Assembly (NCBI GenBank): GCA_027488815.1
Contig: JAIYAX010000006.1
Coordinates: 1 to 34,184 of the forward strand
Direction of reading: 5' to 3'
DNA length: 34,184 nucleotides
Source of the DNA: Cytophagaceae bacterium
GTDB taxonomy: Bacteria > Bacteroidota > Bacteroidia > Cytophagales > JAIYAX01
Shown: positions 1 through 7,587 of the stretch, piece by piece
Numbering within the stretch: the stretch's first letter is position 1
Layout: every line of letters starts with the position of its first letter
The notes under the pieces: model-generated
What the model saw: only the letters and a program-made list of their open reading frames with translations
Database searches by the model: none
What the model was told of the DNA's origin: nothing
Made by a program: the position numbers and the translations under genes

Positions 1-579
1 ACTGTCATTTGGGTTCTAGCTTCGGTTTTTTCAACCAGTTGCAAAGATGAATGCGTTTGTGGACCACCGGGCACTTTCAGGATCACCACACAAGGCCTTG
101 ATCTAAAGGCTTATCAAACGCAGGGCTTTGGTATCAAACCGGTCATTGATTCAGCTTTTGGTATTCAAATCGACTTCAAACAGCTTTCTGAACGAATAGC
201 CCTCAAAGCGAATACAGGCTCAGACTTTTTTGGAAATGCAGCCTACGCATGCAGTTGCATTGGGCCTTCTTATGAGGTTCCGGATCCTGTAAATGAAATT
301 AATTTGTACCTGATCAATCCCCTTCAGGGAGATACCACATTGGTTTCTGATAAATTCAGGACCAATATATTTTATGGTCAAGAGCCAATCACCCTGGACT
401 CTGCCGTTTTTTACATGAATGCTTTTAAAGGAAACTATTATACCCCAGCTTTCTTTGGCTTTACCCTTGAACTGGTGGAGCCTTCACTGTTTTCAGGAGG
501 CAGGCAAATCCAATGTGTAACAAAACTTAAGTCAGGGAAGGTCTTTACTGCTTCTACTCAGAACATTTATTTTAAATGA
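1..579 (+). CDS. Uncharacterised lipoprotein, 5' end missing
   Basis: The frame is open from the first base, so the start lies upstream of the window. The visible part is about 192 residues. A hydrophobic stretch followed by FSTSC near residue 14 looks like the end of a lipoprotein signal peptide, with the Cys as lipidation site. It is followed at once by a Cys-rich segment (KDECVCGPPG). The rest is mixed beta-type sequence with no domain I can name. It probably sits in the outer or inner membrane facing the periplasm. The next gene starts 22 bases downstream on the same strand, so they may be co-transcribed. Function unknown; the lipoprotein call rests on the Cys context only. Confidence 0.7.
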   Translation, partial: TVIWVLASVFSTSCKDECVCGPPGTFRITTQGLDLKAYQTQGFGIKPVIDSAFGIQIDFKQLSERIALKANTGSDFFGNAAYACSCIGPSYEVPDPVNEINLYLINPLQGDTTLVSDKFRTNIFYGQEPITLDSAVFYMNAFKGNYYTPAFFGFTLELVEPSLFSGGRQIQCVTKLKSGKVFTASTQNIYFK

Positions 580-601
580 GGTTCATTAAAGGTTTTCATC
601 A

Positions 602-1492
602 ATGAATAGCAGGAAAATCTTTCAGAACATCCTTCAAGCTTTTTTTCCTTTTGGAGCCTTAGTTTCTATTTATAGTATACGCTTCTTCTTTGAAACAAAT
701 TTATTTCGTAGTCATTTGATTATTATTCCTATTGCTTCTTTGTGTTATGCCTTCATAATTAGGAATTCTGCTGATCGAAAAATACTTTTTCTTTATTTCT
801 ATATAGTAATGGTGATTTTTAGCTTTCCAATTCTGATATGGTATTGGAGTAAAGGTTTAGTCATAAGCTTACTTATCCCGGCTCCGTTTATTATTTACTC
901 TGCTTATCAATGGATAAAACCACCTGCTAAATGGCCAGTAACTACTTTGATCTTCCTGATCTATTTAGGAATTCTCATTTATGCTGTCGGTCAAGCCTCC
1001 CTGAAAAGGCCAGATAAGAAAATAATTACCCAAATAAACCAACAGCATCTGGATGCATTTGTCAAGGATGGGAAAAGGATAAGTTTTAAAAGTGAACAGA
1101 TCTACCTGATGGAATACTACACTTACTGGTGCGGTCCATGCCTTCAGAAACTCAAAGCATTGAAGCCTTTGACTTCGGAGTTTCCACAAGTAAAGTTTGT
1201 GATTGTTCACTGCGCAGCTTTGGAAGAAAAAGGTAAAAAACTTCCGTCTACGTTTTTGGATAATTACCCAGGGTTTGAACTGTGGACTGATCCTGATACA
1301 AGTCTGGTTTCACAATTCTCAGAAGGCTCAATTCCATTAACAATCATTATGAATGGTAACGGTAAGGTGTATGACCACGAAGTTGGATACCTACCAAAAG
1401 AAAGTATTCAATGGCTTCGCTTAACCTTACCAGAAGCTGATCGTGCAAACCTATTGCTCTTTGAAAACACCCATTTATCCAACTCAAAATGA
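602..1492 (+). CDS. Membrane-anchored thioredoxin-like protein (TlpA/ResA type)
   Basis: This 296-residue protein has about four or five hydrophobic segments in its first ~130 residues and a soluble thioredoxin-like domain after about residue 140. The redox motif WCGPC is at residues 176-180. An IPLT segment near residue 244 supplies the expected cis-proline. In the thioredoxin family such domains exchange disulfides with exported substrates, so it probably acts at the periplasmic face. A multi-span N-terminus is unusual, since TlpA/ResA proteins normally have one anchor. The N-terminal coding part is visibly more AT-rich than its neighbours. The stop overlaps the next start as ATGA, so translational coupling to the exported protein is likely. 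Redox fold fairly sure; substrate unknown. Confidence 0.8.
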   Translation: MNSRKIFQNILQAFFPFGALVSIYSIRFFFETNLFRSHLIIIPIASLCYAFIIRNSADRKILFLYFYIVMVIFSFPILIWYWSKGLVISLLIPAPFIIYSAYQWIKPPAKWPVTTLIFLIYLGILIYAVGQASLKRPDKKIITQINQQHLDAFVKDGKRISFKSEQIYLMEYYTYWCGPCLQKLKALKPLTSEFPQVKFVIVHCAALEEKGKKLPSTFLDNYPGFELWTDPDTSLVSQFSEGSIPLTIIMNGNGKVYDHEVGYLPKESIQWLRLTLPEADRANLLLFENTHLSNSK

Positions 1493-2079
1493 AAACTGTA
1501 GCCTTCATTTTCTTCCTCTTGACATGCCTGACAAGTGCGTCTAAAGCGCAGCAAAAGAAAATGGATCTGGCTGAGCGCTGGCGTGATAAACCTAAGCCCA
1601 TCTTTATCACTTCTTTTGACTCGGCTTACTACTGGAATCAAAAAAACATACGGCGTCAGGGTGGAACCTTTTACGCCGAACTGGATACCTTGAATCAAGT
1701 GCAGGTGTTGATGCTGGGTGAGCGATTAGGCTGTGAGGATACCCTTTGCTACCGCCTGATTTCAGTTGCAGATGGTTCCATTTTTCTAGACATCACCACC
1801 GAAATGATGCGTCCTCCTTTTTCCGTTGCCATCTACAAAATAGACGCTGACAATAGCTTGTACACTCAATCCGGGCTACCCAAGCTGGAGCGATGGAAAT
1901 ACGGCGTTCACCATAGCTACAGGCCTGCCCCAATTGGCAGCCCTATTCTGGAAACGAATGAGGAGCGTGCTACAGCAGCGGTTTCCTTTGAAACCAATGC
2001 TTTCAAAGACGCCGAAATGCTGTATGTGATGGTTTCCAGTCGCTATACCTGGGTGCATGGGTATGTAAAGCTCCCCTGA
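1489..2079 (+). CDS. Exported protein of unknown function
   Basis: This 196-residue protein starts with a typical signal peptide (MKTVAFIFFLLTCLTSASKA, cleavage probably before QQ near residue 21). The mature part is rich in aromatic residues and has two Cys close together (CEDTLC, about residues 77-82), which could form a disulfide. Its ATG overlaps the stop of the thioredoxin-like gene (ATGA), so the two are probably translated together. An exported Cys-containing protein encoded beside a periplasmic thioredoxin could be its substrate, but that is inference. No known family recognised. It converges with the NADH dehydrogenase gene, with only 6 bases between the two stops. Confidence 0.75.
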   Translation: MKTVAFIFFLLTCLTSASKAQQKKMDLAERWRDKPKPIFITSFDSAYYWNQKNIRRQGGTFYAELDTLNQVQVLMLGERLGCEDTLCYRLISVADGSIFLDITTEMMRPPFSVAIYKIDADNSLYTQSGLPKLERWKYGVHHSYRPAPIGSPILETNEERATAAVSFETNAFKDAEMLYVMVSSRYTWVHGYVKLP

Positions 2080-2085
2080 TCAGGC

Positions 2086-3408
2086 TTAAGTTTCCTGCGT
2101 TTGATCCAGCGTGTAGGGCTTTATAAATGGCCTGATAATAAGCCTGTTGCCTCTGTCAAACGTAATGTAGTGGTACACCCAGTTGCTGAAGATCACTACT
2201 TTGTTTCTAAAACCGGCGATCGAAAAAAGATGGACAAACATCCAAACCGCCCAGGCCATAAACCCGTGGAATGTAAATCCCGGTAAATCCACTACGGCTT
2301 TGTTGCGACCTACAGTGGCCATTGATCCCTTGTCATTGTATACAAAGGCTTTCATGGTTGAACCTGTGGTTAATCGGTAGAGGTTTGAAGCCAGAAGCCG
2401 GCCCTGCTGCTGAGCTACAGGTGCCAGCATAGGATGACCGTTAGGGTTTTCGGCTGTGCTCATCAGAGCGATGTCACCCAGTGCGAATACGTTTTCAGTT
2501 CCGTTCACCTGATTGTACTCGTTCACCAATAGCCGGTTTCCTCTGCCAATATTCTCGGCTTGAAAGCCTGGGATCACATTGCCCATAACTCCTGCTGCCC
2601 ATACAAGTGTCTCTGTTGGAATCTCTTCCCCATTGGAAAGAACAGCTTTTCGACCATCAAAACTCTTGACAACCGTATCCAAAATAACGGTGACGCCAAA
2701 CTTACGGGTATACTCCAGGGCTTTCTGACTGGATTTCTCTGACATCGCCGCCAGCAGCCTGCCGCTACCTTCTATTAGGAATACCTTCATCAGGCTCATA
2801 TCAAGCTCGGGGTAGTCATTTGGTAAAATATGCAGTTTGAGCTCTCCCAAGGCTCCTGCCACTTCTACTCCGGTAGGTCCGCCTCCTACAATCACAAAGT
2901 TGAGCAATCGTTGCTTTTCGGCAGGGTCTCTCACAATGACGGCTTTTTCCATACACTGCAAAATGTTGCTACGCAGGTCAAGGGCCTGAGGGATTTGCTT
3001 GAGCGGAAAAGCCTTTTTGTAAATCTCCTGATTGCCAAAATAATTGGTTCGTGAGCCATTTGCCACAATGAGGTAATCGTAGGTAAGCTCACCAATGGAA
3101 GTGATCACTTTGTTTTTCTGCAACTGAATCTCATTGACCTCAGCCAGCCTGAAATAGAACTCTTTAAAGCCTTCAAAAACCTTACGAAGAGGCTCTGCAA
3201 TGGAGTCGGGCTCGAGGCCTGCCGTGGCTACCTGATAAAGCAAGGGTTGAAAAGTATGGTAGTTGTGTCTGTCAAACATCACTACCTGAAAGAACCCTTC
3301 CGGTAAATGACGGACAAACTCAATTCCGGCGAAACCTCCCCCGATAATCACAACCCTGTTCTTTACCGTGTCAGGGATCTGAATGGTATTTTTTAAATCT
3401 TCTGTCAT
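2086..3408 (-). CDS. ndh: Type II NADH:quinone oxidoreductase (NDH-2)
   Basis: This 440-residue protein is normal in length for NDH-2. It oxidises NADH and reduces membrane quinone without pumping protons. An FAD-binding Rossmann motif GGGFAG is at residues 23-28 and a second, NAD(H)-binding motif GGGPTG is at 175-180. The FAD-contacting ALGD lies near residues 309-312, followed by the family AQQQG quinone-site motif at 332-336. The C-terminal ~60 residues carry hydrophobic and amphipathic stretches (AWAVWMFVHLFSIAGF and following) that typically attach the enzyme to the inner membrane. It is the last gene of a minus-strand run and starts 1 base after the M28 lipoprotein stop. Family assignment strong. 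Confidence 0.93.
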   Translation of the reverse strand: MTEDLKNTIQIPDTVKNRVVIIGGGFAGIEFVRHLPEGFFQVVMFDRHNYHTFQPLLYQVATAGLEPDSIAEPLRKVFEGFKEFYFRLAEVNEIQLQKNKVITSIGELTYDYLIVANGSRTNYFGNQEIYKKAFPLKQIPQALDLRSNILQCMEKAVIVRDPAEKQRLLNFVIVGGGPTGVEVAGALGELKLHILPNDYPELDMSLMKVFLIEGSGRLLAAMSEKSSQKALEYTRKFGVTVILDTVVKSFDGRKAVLSNGEEIPTETLVWAAGVMGNVIPGFQAENIGRGNRLLVNEYNQVNGTENVFALGDIALMSTAENPNGHPMLAPVAQQQGRLLASNLYRLTTGSTMKAFVYNDKGSMATVGRNKAVVDLPGFTFHGFMAWAVWMFVHLFSIAGFRNKVVIFSNWVYHYITFDRGNRLIIRPFIKPYTLDQTQET

Positions 3409-3409
3409 G

Positions 3410-4384
3410 TTATTCGTTGTAAACTGATGTTAATACGGTTTGTCCTACGGCTTTTAAGGTGGCTGGGTCTATAATGGCCATGTTGTCCTGATGGGTATGC
3501 CAGTAGGCTCCAAAATAAACAGGTCCCCCGTGGCTGTACTCAATGATGTCGATGGTTGGTATCTGTGAAATGGTGTTAATGAAATAATGGTCGTCAACAA
3601 TTTCCGGGGCATCCAATGGAATAAAGTACTGCTGATAGCCCAATCTCGATGCTGTTGACCATATTTTATCCACAACATTGGGGGCAAATTTTCTGGAAAT
3701 CCCTTCCCGGGCAAAGCGTGCATTTCTGGCTCCAACCATATCCAGCAAAACACCAAAAAATGCGCTGTAGTTTGCCTGATGCTTATTTTTTGACCAATAC
3801 TGACTTCCCAGGCACCAGCTGTCGGCATCACTTTCGGAAGGGTTGCCCTGGTCTTCAACATCCAGGAGCAACAGATCGACCCCTACCTGTAGTGAATCAG
3901 CATTTAGCGAAATCTGCCTGGCAATTTCCAGCAGTACTGCTACCCCACTGGCACCATCATTTGCCCCATCGATGGGTTCAGATTTACGTAATGTATCCTG
4001 ATCAGCCAGATAGCGTGTATCCCAATGGGCCATCAGCAAAATTCGCTTCTTCAGCTCCGGCTTAAAGGAGGCAATGATATTTCTGGCAGGCATTTCAACA
4101 CGGTCCCAACGGACGGCTTTGAAGTTTTGCTCTTGTACTGCTGCCCCACAATTCCTTAAAAAACCGGACAGATAGTTACCGCAGGCATAATGTGCCGAAC
4201 TGCCAGGCACTCTGGGGCCAAAATCCACTTGCTTCTGCGTGTAGGCATAGGCACTGTCTGCATCGAAAACAGGTGCAATCCTCAGAGGAGGCACACTTTT
4301 GTTTTCAGAAGCTTTTTCCTTTGAGCCTCCGCAGGCATAAACCAACATCAACAGGCTTAGCGACCAGAAGTAACTACTCCTCAT
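3410..4384 (-). CDS. M28-family zinc lipoprotein, glutaminyl-peptide cyclotransferase-like
   Basis: This 324-residue lipoprotein has a lipobox VYAC with Cys18. The body is an M28 / glutaminyl cyclase fold. Visible elements are LMAHWDTR (His120), GANDGASG (Asp143), DVEDQG (Glu177/Asp178), DDHYF near 264 and YWHTHQD (296-298), matching the spread of zinc and catalytic residues in this family. Glutaminyl cyclases convert N-terminal Gln to pyroglutamate; M28 relatives are aminopeptidases. The NWxRxExPxRN-like region and the overall length favour the cyclase-like branch, but I cannot separate the two activities from sequence alone. The start overlaps the cysS 3' end by 11 bases, and the stop is 1 base from the ndh start. 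Confidence 0.85.
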   Translation of the reverse strand: MRSSYFWSLSLLMLVYACGGSKEKASENKSVPPLRIAPVFDADSAYAYTQKQVDFGPRVPGSSAHYACGNYLSGFLRNCGAAVQEQNFKAVRWDRVEMPARNIIASFKPELKKRILLMAHWDTRYLADQDTLRKSEPIDGANDGASGVAVLLEIARQISLNADSLQVGVDLLLLDVEDQGNPSESDADSWCLGSQYWSKNKHQANYSAFFGVLLDMVGARNARFAREGISRKFAPNVVDKIWSTASRLGYQQYFIPLDAPEIVDDHYFINTISQIPTIDIIEYSHGGPVYFGAYWHTHQDNMAIIDPATLKAVGQTVLTSVYNE

Positions 4385-5861
4385 ATGCCCGGTATGATCC
4401 TGTTTTCAAATCTTTGATCAACAGACCCATTTCTTTAAATCTAGCCCTAATCTGGTCTACTTTGCCATAATCTTTTGCTGCCTTTGCCTCCCGGTAAATC
4501 TCCATCAGTAAATCCAGAGGAGCCGAAAGTTCGGGATGGTTCTCATCAGCGATGCCCAAAATCTCTTCGGTAAGCAAAGAAAACTGACTTTGCAGCTTGT
4601 CGAACAATGGCTGATCAAAAGAAGCGGCAGGTATCTGGTTGTTTTGTAAAGCGTTGATTTTCTTGATCATTCCAAATACGGCTGCTAGACAAACGGCAGT
4701 ATTTAGGTCATCATCCAGTCCGGCAAAGGCATCCAGACAGAGTTGATTTACCTCAGACTCCTGGGTTGGATCCGCCTGTGCACCTAATTGAGAAGCATCA
4801 AAATGCTGGAGAATAAGTCTGGCATTCAATATCTTACGATAGGCTTTGGCGGCAGCCTGCAATGCCTCATTGCTGAAATCCAGCGGGCTTCGGTAGTGAG
4901 CCTGAAGCATAAATAACCGGATGGTCATAGGGCTATAGACCTGAGTCAAAGCAGGGTGGCTTCCGCTAAAAAACTCACTCAGGTTAATGAAATTGCCCAA
5001 AGACTTCCCCATTTTCTGACCATTGATGGTGATCATGTTGTTATGAACCCAGTACTTAACCGGATGTGGGTTGCCTGCAGCAGTAGACTGTGCAAGTTCG
5101 CACTCATGATGGGGAAAGAGCAGGTCCATCCCTCCGGTATGAATATCAAACTGCCTGCCGAGGTACTTGTGACTCATAGCGGAGCACTCGATGTGCCAAC
5201 CCGGAAAACCAACACTCCAGGGAGAAGGCCAACGCATAATATGTTCAGGGGCTGCTTTTTTCCATAATGCAAAGTCAAGCGGATTTCTCTTTTCATCCTG
5301 ACCCTCAAGATCCCGGGTTCCGGACAATTGATCTTCAGGAATTCTGCCGGACAAAATCCCATACTCGCCGGATTTGCGGTAAGCCTCAATGTCGAAGTAG
5401 ACAGATCCATTCACTTCATAGGCAAGGCCCTTGCCTAGAATGGTTTGTATCATCTCAATTTGTTCTGAGATATGACCTGAGGCACGGGGTTCGATGGAGG
5501 GAGCTTTCACCCCAAGTTTTCGCATGGCATCCTGATACGATAAAGTATACCGCTGGGCAATTTCCATCGGTTCAAGCTGCTCCACTCTGGCCTTTTTAGC
5601 GATTTTGTCTTCACCATCATCAGCGTCTTGCTCCAGGTGGCCCACATCGGTAATGTTTCTCACATACCTCACTTTGTACCCTTGCCACTCCAGATACCTG
5701 CGCAACACATCAAAAGCCACAGCAGGGCGTGCATGGCCTAAGTGTGGTTCACCATAAACGGTCGGCCCGCATTGGTAAATGCCCACATAAGGCGGACTCA
5801 AAGGTTGGAAAACTTCTTTTTTACCGCTTAGGGTATTGGTAAGAACTAACGGGGAAGGCAT
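4374..5861 (-). CDS. cysS: Cysteinyl-tRNA synthetase
   Basis: This class I synthetase charges tRNA-Cys in the cytoplasm. It has 495 residues, slightly longer than the E. coli enzyme. The HIGH motif is present as HLGH (residues 40-43) and the KMSKS loop as KMGKS (283-287). Zinc ligands are recognisable as Cys31, Cys226 (WHIECSAM), His251 and Glu255 (HHECE), with spacing as in the known enzyme. The C-terminal anticodon-binding helical part is complete. The 3' end overlaps the start of the M28 lipoprotein gene by 11 bases. The upstream endonuclease-family gene ends 21 bases before the cysS start, so all four minus-strand genes may share a transcript. Confidence 0.96.
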   Translation of the reverse strand: MPSPLVLTNTLSGKKEVFQPLSPPYVGIYQCGPTVYGEPHLGHARPAVAFDVLRRYLEWQGYKVRYVRNITDVGHLEQDADDGEDKIAKKARVEQLEPMEIAQRYTLSYQDAMRKLGVKAPSIEPRASGHISEQIEMIQTILGKGLAYEVNGSVYFDIEAYRKSGEYGILSGRIPEDQLSGTRDLEGQDEKRNPLDFALWKKAAPEHIMRWPSPWSVGFPGWHIECSAMSHKYLGRQFDIHTGGMDLLFPHHECELAQSTAAGNPHPVKYWVHNNMITINGQKMGKSLGNFINLSEFFSGSHPALTQVYSPMTIRLFMLQAHYRSPLDFSNEALQAAAKAYRKILNARLILQHFDASQLGAQADPTQESEVNQLCLDAFAGLDDDLNTAVCLAAVFGMIKKINALQNNQIPAASFDQPLFDKLQSQFSLLTEEILGIADENHPELSAPLDLLMEIYREAKAAKDYGKVDQIRARFKEMGLLIKDLKTGSYRAYEE

Positions 5862-5882
5862 GAATAATGGTGCAATTGCTGT

Positions 5883-6962
5883 TTACTCAGCAGAACTGAA
5901 CTCAAAGGTACAACCAATGGGGAAATGATCAGAGAATTTAAAACGGTGATCCACCATATGTTGCACTGGCCTCAGTTTAAGGTCAAAAAAGATCTGATCA
6001 ATTCTCAAAAACCTGAATCTGCCATTGTAAGTAAACCCAAACCCTCTCCCGGCTTTCTCGTGGCCATTCAAAAACTTCTTTCTGAACAATTGATAAACAT
6101 ACCCATAGGGCAGCTCATTGAAATCTCCGCATATGACCACCGGATGTTTGCTTTCTGAAGCATGTTCGATTAAAGCCTCTGCTTGCTGTGCTCTTGGCAG
6201 GTACCTTTCTTTGAGCCGCCTGATCACCTGGTACCATTGAGGCCGATCCTCTTCGCTTAACCGAAGTTTCAATACCTTCTTTTCCTGAATACTGTTGGAT
6301 ATCAAATGGGCGTTGTATACCCTTATTTTGCCTGCCGGATGCTCTATATCGGCCCAGACCACCCGGTTACCCGGATTTTTAGCTTTATTGATTTCACCTT
6401 TGGCTTTGATCGGATAGCGACTGGCAATGAGTGAACCCGTCATGTCGCAGCAAACCCCATCAATATTTTTCATCCCTTCCATAAAATAGCAATACGAGTA
6501 GCCTTGTTTTTTGAGCTTTTGAATAAAATTCAAGGGGTTTTTACCCGGTTTATAATAGACTTCCTGAAGGCAAAGAATATCTGATCTCAGTTGAGCCACC
6601 TCATTCATGTGTCTTTCGATTTTTTCAAGTGGTCGCTGGTCTTTGGGAACTAAAGCTCCAAAAAAACGAAGGTTAAAGCTGATGATTCTGATGTTTCGAT
6701 TTTGACTGGCTTCCTGAACCCCTTGCCCCCAGGTGGATTTCAATACCGGAACAGAGGCCAATAGGAGCAGAATTGGGAAAAGTAGTGTCCAACTTCTCTT
6801 CCAGCTGAGCCATAGCAACTGAAGAAGAGCAAATACCGGAACAGCAGGAACCACAAATGCAAACAGACCAGCCCAGGGCAGCACAGTCGGCCTAAGGGTG
6901 GGCAGCAGCAGAATGATCACTCCCGCAAAGGTGATCAGCAGATGTAGGAATAGTCTCAGCAA
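5883..6962 (-). CDS. Membrane-anchored endonuclease/exonuclease/phosphatase family protein
   Basis: This 359-residue protein has an N-terminal hydrophobic region with about three segments (residues ~5-73), then an EEP (DNase I-like) domain. Motifs appear in order: SFNLRFFG (Asn97), LCLQEVYY (Glu134), YNAHL (His219), GDFNELP (279-285), RIDQIF (320-325) and SDHFPIG (His346), so all the usual metal and catalytic positions look intact. This fold hydrolyses phosphodiesters or phosphomonoesters of nucleic acids, lipids or inositides; the substrate cannot be told here. The N-terminal anchor suggests the domain acts at or outside the membrane. It is the first gene of the minus-strand run and starts opposite rimP, with a candidate promoter box at 6994-7001. 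Confidence 0.88.
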   Translation of the reverse strand: MLRLFLHLLITFAGVIILLLPTLRPTVLPWAGLFAFVVPAVPVFALLQLLWLSWKRSWTLLFPILLLLASVPVLKSTWGQGVQEASQNRNIRIISFNLRFFGALVPKDQRPLEKIERHMNEVAQLRSDILCLQEVYYKPGKNPLNFIQKLKKQGYSYCYFMEGMKNIDGVCCDMTGSLIASRYPIKAKGEINKAKNPGNRVVWADIEHPAGKIRVYNAHLISNSIQEKKVLKLRLSEEDRPQWYQVIRRLKERYLPRAQQAEALIEHASESKHPVVICGDFNELPYGYVYQLFRKKFLNGHEKAGRGFGFTYNGRFRFLRIDQIFFDLKLRPVQHMVDHRFKFSDHFPIGCTFEFSSAE

Positions 6963-6993
6963 AATAGGTCTACAAGGTATCGAAGTTCAGAGG

Positions 6994-7001
6994 CAAAAAT
7001 A
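6994..7001 (-). promoter_or_regulatory. Candidate -7 box for the minus-strand endonuclease-cysS operon
   Basis: On the minus strand this reads TATTTTTG, matching the Bacteroidota -7 consensus TAnnTTTG. It lies 31 bases upstream of the ATG at 6962. No good -33 TTG is seen at the expected distance, so the call is tentative. Confidence 0.4.
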
Positions 7002-7020
7002 CCATTCTGGAAGCCTCATA

Positions 7021-7049
7021 TTGACTTTATAAAAAAAATGCTATATTTG
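7021..7049 (+). promoter_or_regulatory. Promoter of the rimP-nusA-infB operon
   Basis: TTG at 7021-7023 and TATATTTG at 7042-7049 match the Bacteroidota sigma-A type -33 and -7 (TAnnTTTG) elements, with 18 bases between them. Transcription would begin near 7055, giving a leader of about 50 bases that contains the 7075-7097 hairpin. Confidence 0.75.
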
Positions 7050-7074
7050 CACTCTATTTGTAAAAAAGCTTACT

Positions 7075-7097
7075 GAGGGGACGGTGTCCCCTCTTTT
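7075..7097 (+). promoter_or_regulatory. Leader hairpin with T-run before rimP (possible attenuator)
   Basis: GAGGGGAC (7075-7082) and GTCCCCTC (7086-7093) form a perfect 8-bp, mostly G:C stem with a three-base GGT loop. TTTT follows directly, then GTTAT. The hairpin lies between the promoter and the rimP ATG at 7109, so it is in the 5' leader of the operon. Its shape is that of a small intrinsic terminator or a translation-start-proximal regulatory stem. Which of these it is remains inference. Confidence 0.65.
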
Positions 7098-7108
7098 GTT
7101 ATACTCCC

Positions 7109-7579
7109 ATGAAAGTTGAAGATCTGATCAGACAAAAGCTCGAGGCGGACATTCTGAGTCCGGAGCAATTTCTGTTAAAGGTAGAGCATCATGGTCATGG
7201 AGGGGGTCGTCAAAAACTTACGATCATAGTAGACAGCACAGGCCCCCTTACAGTGGACCATTGCTCCGAAATAAGTCGTGCTCTGGATACTTTTCTGGAA
7301 GAAAGTAACCTGATCGATGCCGCTTATCATTTGGAAATAAGCTCACCGGGGGTTGATGTGCCATTTACAGACCGCAGGCAATACCTTAAAAATGCCGGAC
7401 GGGAGGTACTGATCTGGCTACAAGATGAAGAACAAGTCAAAGGAGTGTTGAAAGGAATAAGTGGAGAAGAAGTACAAATAGAGGTCACCCGAAAAGAAAA
7501 AGGAAAAAAACCCTGGAAAGAAGTGGTAAGTATTCCCTTCAGTAAGATCATAAAAACAAAAGTTCAGCTTACCTTTTAG
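7109..7579 (+). CDS. rimP: Ribosome maturation factor RimP
   Basis: RimP binds the 30S subunit during assembly in the cytoplasm. The 156-residue length is normal. The N-terminal domain contains the HGHGGGRQKLTIIVD segment and the DHCSEISRALD helix, followed by the family signature LEISSPGVDVPFTDRRQYLKN. The C-terminal SH3-like half ends in a basic, beta-rich segment. It is the first gene of the classic rimP-nusA-infB operon, 8 bases before nusA. The ATG at 7109 is chosen because it follows the leader hairpin and begins the conserved N-terminus. Confidence 0.95.
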   Translation: MKVEDLIRQKLEADILSPEQFLLKVEHHGHGGGRQKLTIIVDSTGPLTVDHCSEISRALDTFLEESNLIDAAYHLEISSPGVDVPFTDRRQYLKNAGREVLIWLQDEEQVKGVLKGISGEEVQIEVTRKEKGKKPWKEVVSIPFSKIIKTKVQLTF

Positions 7580-7587
7580 TTAAAGCG

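Noticed and set aside
2075-2084. Ten-base perfect palindrome CCTGATCAGG between convergent genes
   Set aside because: It has no loop space and no T-run follows, so it is not a convincing terminator. Short palindromes occur by chance.
5011-5013. KMGKS instead of KMSKS in cysteinyl-tRNA synthetase
   Set aside because: The change is conservative, the key lysines are kept and all zinc and HIGH residues are present, so it is not evidence for altered function.
4956-5599. Plus-strand open frames inside cysS
   Set aside because: They are antisense to a fully supported synthetase gene and have no recognisable domain or start context.
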